Shown: one piece after another, positions 1 through 4,667 of the stretch
Layout of the letters: the number at the start of each line of letters is the position of its first letter
Numbering within the stretch: position 1 is the first letter of the stretch
Assembly (NCBI GenBank): GCA_013044065.1
Contig: JABEVA010000073.1
Coordinates: forward strand, 1-6,040
DNA from: Phycisphaerae bacterium
GTDB taxonomy: Bacteria; Planctomycetota; Phycisphaerae; WQYP01
Direction: 5' to 3'
DNA: 6,040 nt
Position numbers and translations under genes: made by a program
Notes under the pieces: generated by a model
What the model was told of the DNA's origin: nothing
Seen by the model: the letters and a program-made list of their open reading frames with translations, nothing else
Database searches by the model: none

Positions 1-300
1 AATGCAGCCTTGGAACTCTCCGATCCGACACGACGTGTCTGGTGTGCCGACATTCCTCTGGGACGCGCTGCCGATCCTCCATCCCTCTGGGTTGCTCAGG
101 GCGATAGCGAAATCCTTCTGGGCTCTTTCAATTGGAGTGCCAGGCCACGCCGATTGCATGTTCCGGCCGTTTTACTCGAACAACTTGCGGCTGAAAAATC
201 CTCGCCCCACGATGCTTGGAACCATCAACCGGCAATTTGGCCCCGGTCCGATTCGCCGCTCGAGCTGGAACCCCATGAGTCGCGACTGTTTCGCTTTTAA
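1..300 (+). CDS. C-terminal end of a probable alpha-galactosidase-like glycoside hydrolase (5' partial)
   Basis: An open frame runs in from the left edge (reading from base 1) and ends at TAA 298-300, leaving 99 residues. The TTG at base 10 is only an internal leucine codon, so the true start lies outside the window. The visible part reads like the terminal beta-sandwich domain found after the (beta/alpha)8 barrel of GH36/GH27-type alpha-galactosidases: a strand with LLGSFNWS, a following hydrophobic strand (RRLHVPAVLL), an AWNHQ segment where such proteins often have a 'D/W-W-x-G' strand, and a closing PLELEPHESRLFRF strand. The pattern 'hydrophobic-FNWS ... ELxPHxxRLxR' is typical of these accessory domains, which carry no catalytic residues. 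The family assignment is therefore inferred from a tail only; other sugar hydrolases end in a similar domain. No signal peptide or catalytic motif can be assessed. Confidence 0.55.
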   Translation, partial: NAALELSDPTRRVWCADIPLGRAADPPSLWVAQGDSEILLGSFNWSARPRRLHVPAVLLEQLAAEKSSPHDAWNHQPAIWPRSDSPLELEPHESRLFRF

Positions 301-317
301 ACCAACGAACCGCTCTC

Positions 318-346
318 TGGACCGCATACTATCTCTGCGGTAAAAT
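318..346 (+). promoter_or_regulatory. Candidate promoter for the DedA gene
   Basis: TGGACC (318-323, 4 of 6 matches to TTGACA) and TAAAAT (341-346, 5 of 6 to TATAAT) are separated by exactly 17 bases. Transcription would start near 353, about 20 bases before the DedA start codon. The match is modest and overlaps the hairpin described separately, so this is only a candidate; the DedA gene could instead be read through from the upstream gene, 74 bases away. Confidence 0.25.
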
Positions 347-356
347 TGTTTTTTTT
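321..356 (+). terminator. Possible weak intrinsic terminator after the glycoside hydrolase
   Basis: A perfect 6-bp inverted repeat (ACCGCA at 321-326, TGCGGT at 336-341, 9-nt loop) is followed, after a 7-nt gap (AAAATTG), by eight T residues at 349-356. The position 21 bases past the TAA of the upstream gene fits a terminator. The short stem, the large loop and the gap before the T tract make it weak, and the same bases can be read as a promoter for the next gene. Confidence 0.3.
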
Positions 357-374
357 GCGTTCCCGGGCGATGGC

Positions 375-1043
375 ATGCTCTCTTGGATAAATTTAGTTCC
401 ACTGCTCACGAGCCTACTAAAGCAGTTTACCTATTTCGGGTTGGCGGCGATTTTGGTGGCGGGTGGTATGGGGCTGCCCATACCCGAAGACGTGCCACTC
501 ATGTTTTCCGGCTATCTCAGTAGTCCCAAGTATAGCCCCCTGCCACAGCATACCTCCGTTCTCCTGATGATTACCGCGGGGATGTTGGGCGTGATCTGCG
601 GCGACAGTATTCTCTGGTATGTGGGCCGTTACGGACTCGATGCCAATAACTTCCTATCCCGCCATGTTCGCAAGGCCCTGGGTTCCAAACGGCGTCTTAT
701 CCTGGAAAAGCATTTTCGCAAACATGGCAATCTAACCCTATTTGTGGGTCGATTCATCCCGGGAATACGCGCCCTCGTTTTTGCGCTCTGCGGTGTTTCA
801 AAGATGCGCTATCTGCGTTTTGTGATTGTTGATGGTCTGGCCGCACTCGTGAGCGTGCCAACCTTTATTTTCATCGGCTATCACTTCGCGGCGCAATTTC
901 ATAGGGTCATCCAGGAGGTCGCCCGGATCAAACACATTGTCGTGCTCGCGGGTATTGCGGCACTTATCGTCGCGGCAGCCACGTATCTCATTCACCGCCG
1001 CATTCAAGCCCGCGCCGCGAAAATCCAGAAACCACTGCCTTAA
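375..1043 (+). CDS. DedA-family (VTT/SNARE-associated) membrane protein
   Basis: A complete 222-residue protein of the DedA superfamily, the usual size for the family. Seen in the sequence: an N-terminal hydrophobic/re-entrant segment (about 20-35) leading into GLPIPEDVPL with the conserved acidic residue E38; a GDSILWYVGR segment at 76-85; and the family signature FRKHG..TLFVGRFIPGIR at 114-132 with R126 and R132. Further hydrophobic segments lie at about 135-170 and 188-206, and the tail is basic and cytoplasmic-looking (RRIQARAAK). The acidic residue and the two arginines correspond to residues needed for function in E. coli DedA proteins such as YqjA. Known family roles include maintaining proton motive force and envelope integrity, cationic peptide resistance and, for some members, translocating undecaprenyl phosphate or phospholipids; which applies here cannot be read from sequence. 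The ATG at 375 is preceded by a weak purine-rich GGGCGA at 364-369. It is convergent with the beta-mannosidase. Confidence 0.93.
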   Translation: MLSWINLVPLLTSLLKQFTYFGLAAILVAGGMGLPIPEDVPLMFSGYLSSPKYSPLPQHTSVLLMITAGMLGVICGDSILWYVGRYGLDANNFLSRHVRKALGSKRRLILEKHFRKHGNLTLFVGRFIPGIRALVFALCGVSKMRYLRFVIVDGLAALVSVPTFIFIGYHFAAQFHRVIQEVARIKHIVVLAGIAALIVAAATYLIHRRIQARAAKIQKPLP

Positions 1044-1221
1044 ACCACGGTCCCGAAATTCCTCGGCGTGAAAATACACCCAGTCAACACCACCCGCCGT
1101 GGCCTATCTTGCAATACATGCACCCTGCCGGCGGCGCAGAGATCGCATCAGGGGGCCTAACAAGCATAAGCAAAGTATGGCGCCGCGACTATACCTCCGC
1201 CATCTGGTCTGAAGCACTCCA
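1044..1221. other. Convergent intergenic region, no gene seen
   Basis: These 178 bases separate the stop codons of the DedA gene and the beta-mannosidase. I see no credible coding frame with a start and ribosome binding site. A 6-bp inverted repeat with a 15-base loop (ATGGCG 1177-1182, CGCCAT 1198-1203) is present but has no T tract on either side, so I do not call it a terminator. Confidence 0.6.
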
Positions 1222-2748
1222 TCAACCGCCGGAGTTATCTTGACGTCCCCGCACAAGGTCGTTGCCGATATGCAATACCCGCGGCTTCCCAAGCTGCGGT
1301 GACCATGATAATACTGTAGGCACACCGGGAAAAACATCAAAAAAATTGTCTGGCCATGGCTTCTCGCCATCTAAATCCAGGCACACACGCCAGACAAAGC
1401 TGCGGCTGCTGAAAATGGCCTGTCCCTGGCGCAGTCGAACTTGAAGCCGGGCCCGTGGCCATCCCATATCCTTAAAAGGAGCCGGCATTAACCGGTCGCG
1501 TGCTATTTCGCGGCCCGCTTCATCACGGAGCAGAGCAAACCCGACGTGGGTGGTCTGGCCGAGCTTATCCCACTGACGGGCGCTAAACTCCGCCAGCACA
1601 ATGCTGGTGTTGGAAGGTAGCGTGACGTTCTGCGTGCGGTCCAGCGGATACTCCCCCGCCAGCGCCAGCAGACCGTAGCGCAGGCTGCCGCGACACGTCG
1701 GCCCATCGTTGACCCCGTAAATTTTTACGGTGTCTCCTTGGCGAACCACTACCACAATACACTGGGCCATAGCCCGTCGCACCGGCCAGAATGCAGGCGT
1801 ACGCCGCAGGTAGTAATCTACAATAGTCCAACTACGTGTCACGGGCCAGCAATCGTTGTACATCCAGAAGATGGCTGCGGCCGAGTCAAACATGCGTCGT
1901 CGGAAATTGCGGATGTATTCGCCCAGACCTTCGCCCTGCACCACGCCACCCCAGTAAACATAATCTTCGAAGGTCATCTTCTTTAGTGACTTTCCCAGCC
2001 AATGCTCAAGCATCACATCTGGATAGGGCTGCCCGTCACCCCAGGACGCAATGCCGTTGTCATGAAGTTCCCAGGCGAATGATCCTGGTCGCCGCGCCCC
2101 AGTTTCCACGCAGGCCTTCACAGTGGGCAGCGCCGCCGGACCGAGAATACCGCCCTCGCTGGGAAAACGGCATACCATGGTTCGGTAGCCGTAAAAGCCG
2201 TTGTTCTGAAATCCGATTGACCATGGATGCTGATCGCCTGTGGTATCGGACGTAGGCGAAGCTCCGGCCGGTGAAAATGGAGAACTCGGTTGATAATAGC
2301 GTCCGGGATCTTCGGCTTGCAACAGTCGCGGCAATACGAGGTGAAATAGAGCATAATCCGGAAAAGCCTGGCCATGCTCGTAGCCCCATTCCCAGGCTCC
2401 CTGTTCCATCTCGTTGTTGCCGCACCAGGCAATCAGGCTGGGGTGATGGGCTAACCGTCGAACCTGATAGGTGGCTTCCCTTTTGACATCCGCCAGGAAT
2501 TTCTCATCAGTGACTGGATATTTGGCACACGCGAAGACAAATTCCTGCCAGACTAAAATACCCCGCGCATCGCACAGATCATAAAAATAGTCATGTTCAT
2601 AGATGCCTCCTCCCCAAACCCTGAGGAAATTAAAATTTGCCTCCAGCGCCCGGTCCACCAGTGCCTCGTAACGCTGCGCATCGATACGTGCCGGAATCAC
2701 ATCCGCGGGCACAAAGTTTCCGCCCTTACACAAAAATGGGCTTGCCAT
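1222..2748 (-). CDS. Beta-mannosidase C-terminal fragment (GH2 catalytic barrel)
   Basis: This fragment holds the TIM barrel and C-terminal beta domains. Homology-like sequence begins at CKGGNFVPAD (about 2730); the frame is open from an ATG at 2808, and another ATG lies at 2748, but neither has a convincing ribosome binding site. In numbering of the repaired protein: RVWGGGIYE at 374-382, GILVWQEF at 394-401, acid/base E444 in WCGNNE, and presumed nucleophile E529 in RFPSEGGILG (85 residues later, in line with the family). The barrel ends with MYNDCWPVTRSWTIVDY at 627-643, and a C-terminal Ig-like domain contains DNFFDVFPGVP at 798-808. Most beta-mannosidases have SEFG at the nucleophile; here it is SEGG, which suggests a divergent subfamily. 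It ends at TGA 1224-1222. Alone it lacks the N-terminal domains that normally build the active site. Confidence 0.85.
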   Translation of the reverse strand: MASPFLCKGGNFVPADVIPARIDAQRYEALVDRALEANFNFLRVWGGGIYEHDYFYDLCDARGILVWQEFVFACAKYPVTDEKFLADVKREATYQVRRLAHHPSLIAWCGNNEMEQGAWEWGYEHGQAFPDYALFHLVLPRLLQAEDPGRYYQPSSPFSPAGASPTSDTTGDQHPWSIGFQNNGFYGYRTMVCRFPSEGGILGPAALPTVKACVETGARRPGSFAWELHDNGIASWGDGQPYPDVMLEHWLGKSLKKMTFEDYVYWGGVVQGEGLGEYIRNFRRRMFDSAAAIFWMYNDCWPVTRSWTIVDYYLRRTPAFWPVRRAMAQCIVVVVRQGDTVKIYGVNDGPTCRGSLRYGLLALAGEYPLDRTQNVTLPSNTSIVLAEFSARQWDKLGQTTHVGFALLRDEAGREIARDRLMPAPFKDMGWPRARLQVRLRQGQAIFSSRSFVWRVCLDLDGEKPWPDNFFDVFPGVPTVLSWSPQLGKPRVLHIGNDLVRGRQDNSGG

Positions 2749-3742
2749 TGATCTCGACGATGAAATAGGTGCCGACCGCCGGGTGTTTTTCCTGATTGAC
2801 GCGTACATGCCGAAAGCCGATCCGACGGGTGGTTCTGCCTATACTTTTCCCTTGGACCTCCAGATTCGCGGTTACGGTGTACCTTGGCTGGTTGCCGTGG
2901 CCCACCGGCCACCACAACCTTGGAGATACGACCACCACGTCGGTCTGAAGCCGATTGGCACCCCGGCCAATTTGCACCGATGTGCGGGTCCGCTGTCTGG
3001 TTTCATGCACGTACAGGCTCAGCTCGCCGGTAAGCGGTTTCTCCAGCAGTCCTGTCACCGATACGACCGCCGTGATAATGCCCGTCTGCATATCCGCCGA
3101 TAGATCGCCGCGCAAAGCAATCTGCTCCACCCGCGCTGCCCGCACTATTTCCAATCGAACCGGACCATGAATCCCGACATTGAGCAGCCGTGGCGACCAA
3201 TCCCAGCCATGGGAAAACTGTGGCTTGCGCAGCCAAGGCCGTTTGGTCAGGTGATTATCAATGGTTAAGCCCAGCCCATCGGCGGAGCGGTCTCTGGCGT
3301 GAAATAGCCCGCTTTCAATATCAATGACCAGGATGTTTTCACCCACCACCAAGTGGTTGGTTACATCCACCTGGCAGGGATAAAACGCATTGGCGTGACG
3401 AGCCACCTCTTGGCCGTTGATATAAATGACGGCCGCCAGGTCCAGCTCTTCCATCACCAGCCACGCATGCTCATCGGCGGCCAAGTTTGGCGAGTGAAAC
3501 GTTCGCCGATAGTGCCACAACGTTTCCTCCACCCACCGAGCAGCCAGTACATTAAGCCCCAGCGTCGGTTCGCTTAGCAAGCCCGCTTTGCATAAGTCCA
3601 GATGGACATCGCCGGGAACCACGGCATCCCAGGCCCGACTCAAATCCGCATTCGGATGCAGCAGCCGCGGCAGCCGATCGCCGCGCTGCCCATCATCCCA
3701 GCGCAATTTCCAAGTTCCGTTTAAGTCAATAAGTTTTGCCAT
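2726..3742 (-). CDS. Beta-mannosidase N-terminal fragment (GH2 sugar-binding and Ig-like domains)
   Basis: This 338-residue reading frame ends at the frameshift-made TAA. Residues about 1-200 form the galactose-binding-like jelly-roll domain of GH2: LNGTW at 7-11, VPGDVHLDL at 42-50, the 'WxYRRTF' strand at 76-82 and KPQFSHGWDWSPR at 173-185, the last typical of beta-mannosidases. Residues about 200-310 form the first Ig-like beta-sandwich, ending with LWWPVGHGNQPRYTV at 276-290 and the RRIGFR strand before the barrel. The fragment has no catalytic residue and would not be active by itself. The open frame extends upstream of ATG 3742 to an ATG at 3844, but that extension overlaps the PAP2 stop, lacks homology-like sequence and is rejected as the start. 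Confidence 0.85.
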   Translation of the reverse strand: MAKLIDLNGTWKLRWDDGQRGDRLPRLLHPNADLSRAWDAVVPGDVHLDLCKAGLLSEPTLGLNVLAARWVEETLWHYRRTFHSPNLAADEHAWLVMEELDLAAVIYINGQEVARHANAFYPCQVDVTNHLVVGENILVIDIESGLFHARDRSADGLGLTIDNHLTKRPWLRKPQFSHGWDWSPRLLNVGIHGPVRLEIVRAARVEQIALRGDLSADMQTGIITAVVSVTGLLEKPLTGELSLYVHETRQRTRTSVQIGRGANRLQTDVVVVSPRLWWPVGHGNQPRYTVTANLEVQGKSIGRTTRRIGFRHVRVNQEKHPAVGTYFIVEINGKPIFV

Positions 3743-3812
3743 AATGACCTGCTTTTTCTTTATCTCGGTGCCACATCCGACACACGGCTGCCAGCATATT
3801 CCCGCCGAAGGC
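3743..3812 (-). promoter_or_regulatory. Spacer between PAP2 and beta-mannosidase genes, with the mannosidase ribosome binding site
   Basis: This 70-base spacer lies between two genes on the same strand. On the minus strand it ends in an A-rich stretch and an AGCAGG element (AGG at 3750-3748) placed 5 bases before the start codon, a modest Shine-Dalgarno site. I see no strong -35/-10 pair and no hairpin with a T tract, so co-transcription with the PAP2 gene is likely but not proven. Confidence 0.4.
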
Positions 3813-4559
3813 CTATCTTGCCGCTTCCGTCGGTAAATCAACATTGGCGGTCAGATACCATTTTTGCCATTCCAGCGGCAAGGCATGGATAACCTTACCC
3901 GGCACGCCGTAATACAACACACTGCGCACAATGACTACTGCCAGGATCATCCCGGCAATCGTATCGGACGGAAAGTGCGCATGTTCCAGAACCCGTTGAA
4001 ATGCCACGTCCAGAGCTAACGCATAAAAAAGTGCCCGGCCCCGTGGATAAAACCAGCTCAGCCCCGCGCTTAAGGCAAAGGAACCGGTGGTATGAGCACT
4101 GGGAAAGGATTGGTACTTGGCGTTGCCAAAGCCATACGCGGGCCCCATGAACGACCAGTCTCCATTGTGGTATGCCCAAGGTCGAGTGCGGCCAAACATT
4201 CCCTTGAGCAGATAACAAACCAGAACCGTCGCCAGGCAACCCAAGGCAATCGCCAAAGCCTTCTTGCGGCCCTCTTTATCCAACATGCCCACCGCCAGGA
4301 TCACGAGAATAGAGCAGGTCCACTGGCCATATTGGCCCAACATGGTCATTTCCAGCTTGATGTCCGATTTTAAGTGCAAATGCGTGTGAAAGGCCCATAC
4401 GGCCGCCCGATGATCGATCAAAAAACTCAGCGCCAAAACAACCAAAGTCACCGACAATTTAATCCAGCGGGGCCAGGCGGAATCAAAATGAATGGGAGCT
4501 CCTTGATACCACAGTGGCGGACATATCTGCTCCGCACCACTGCTATTCGAATTTTTCAT
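3813..4559 (-). CDS. PAP2-family membrane phosphatase
   Basis: A 248-residue integral membrane protein of the PAP2 (type 2 phosphatidic acid phosphatase) superfamily. All three catalytic motifs are visible: K119-x6-R126-P127 (KGMFGRTRP), P153-S-A-H156 (FPSAHTTGSF), and R189-x5-H195-x3-D199 (RVLEHAHFPSD). H156 and H195 are the expected transfer/acid-base histidines. Hydrophobic segments are at about 34-49, 79-90, 102-118, 157-170, 175-186 and 200-217, giving roughly six membrane helices with the active site facing the periplasm in related enzymes. Substrates in the family include undecaprenyl pyrophosphate, lipid A and phosphatidylglycerol phosphate; the sequence alone does not decide. The start at 4559 is chosen because GGAG (4569-4566) sits 6 bases ahead and because the promoter -10 lies at 4612-4617; a start at ATG 4625 would fall inside that promoter. 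The 22 residues this removes look unlike coding sequence. The gene is divergent from the glycosyltransferase, which itself needs polyprenyl-phosphate carriers if ArnT-like. Confidence 0.93.
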   Translation of the reverse strand: MKNSNSSGAEQICPPLWYQGAPIHFDSAWPRWIKLSVTLVVLALSFLIDHRAAVWAFHTHLHLKSDIKLEMTMLGQYGQWTCSILVILAVGMLDKEGRKKALAIALGCLATVLVCYLLKGMFGRTRPWAYHNGDWSFMGPAYGFGNAKYQSFPSAHTTGSFALSAGLSWFYPRGRALFYALALDVAFQRVLEHAHFPSDTIAGMILAVVIVRSVLYYGVPGKVIHALPLEWQKWYLTANVDLPTEAAR

Positions 4560-4565
4560 ACTGAT

Positions 4566-4569
4566 CTCC
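4566..4569 (-). promoter_or_regulatory. Ribosome binding site deciding the PAP2 start
   Basis: GGAG on the minus strand ends 6 bases before ATG 4559. Competing ATG codons at 4571 and 4625 have no comparable site, and the 4571 ATG overlaps this motif. Confidence 0.65.
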
Positions 4570-4611
4570 ATATGCAAAACGTCATGGCACTGGCTCTTCG
4601 CGCCCAAAACT

Positions 4612-4641
4612 CTTATAGTTGCCAAACCTGTAATGTGTCAA
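4612..4641 (-). promoter_or_regulatory. Sigma70-type promoter of the PAP2 gene
   Basis: On the minus strand a perfect TTGACA (-35, bases 4641-4636) is followed after 18 bases by TATAAG (-10, bases 4617-4612, 5 of 6 matches). Transcription would start near 4605, giving a leader of about 45 bases with the GGAG site near its end. This is the best promoter match I found by eye in the window and probably drives PAP2 and perhaps the beta-mannosidase. On the opposite strand the same AT-rich core contains TATAGT (4614-4619), a possible -10 for the divergent glycosyltransferase, but without a matching -35. Confidence 0.65.
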
Positions 4642-4650
4642 GGTAAGGTA

Positions 4651-4657
4651 AAGGCGG
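4651..4657 (+). promoter_or_regulatory. Likely ribosome binding site of the glycosyltransferase
   Basis: AAGGCGG lies 10 bases before ATG 4668, slightly far but acceptable for a Shine-Dalgarno site. An in-frame TAA at 4644-4646 blocks any upstream start, so ATG 4668 is the earliest possible ATG. Confidence 0.45.
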
Positions 4658-4667
4658 AAAATACAGG

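Larger units (their letters stand above)
1222..3742 (-). pseudogene. GH2 beta-mannosidase interrupted by a single-base frameshift (whole gene)
   Basis: Read from ATG 3742 and corrected for one extra base, this region encodes about 839 residues, the normal length for a GH2 exo-beta-mannosidase (hydrolysis of terminal non-reducing beta-D-mannose). No signal peptide is seen, so the enzyme is probably cytoplasmic. The reading frame is clean on both sides of the break. At the break the N-terminal frame reads ..INGKPIFV then TAA (2728-2726), whereas the other frame continues CKGGNFVPAD. Families of this type usually read '(N)GxPxFxKGxNxxPAD' without interruption. Removing the T at 2728, or one T of the five-T run (AAAAA at 2732-2736 on the + strand), restores the frame (IFV-KGGN or IL-CKGGN). 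Catalytic residues are intact, so this is either a very recent inactivation, a sequencing or assembly error, or, less likely, a recoding site. The start is supported by AGG 5 bases before ATG 3742 and by MAKLIDLNGTWKL, the usual GH2 opening. It follows the PAP2 gene by 70 bases on the same strand. Confidence 0.85.

Noticed and set aside
370..390. Six-codon ORF overlapping the DedA start as a possible leader peptide
   Set aside because: It is very short, lacks a clear ribosome binding site and has no attenuator-like codon content.
1177..1203. Inverted repeat ATGGCG/CGCCAT as a bidirectional terminator between convergent genes
   Set aside because: The loop is 15 bases and there is no T tract on either strand; a 6-bp repeat is expected by chance at this scale.
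1836..2255. A 139-residue plus-strand open frame opposite the beta-mannosidase
   Set aside because: It is antisense to the conserved catalytic domain, with no start signal or recognisable domain.
3743..3844. Upstream extension of the beta-mannosidase frame to an ATG at 3844
   Set aside because: It overlaps the end of the PAP2 gene, has no ribosome binding site and lies before the typical GH2 N-terminus; ATG 3742 fits better.
4560..4625. Longer PAP2 start at ATG 4625
   Set aside because: It would begin inside the -35/-10 promoter and add 22 residues without family character; GGAG supports ATG 4559.
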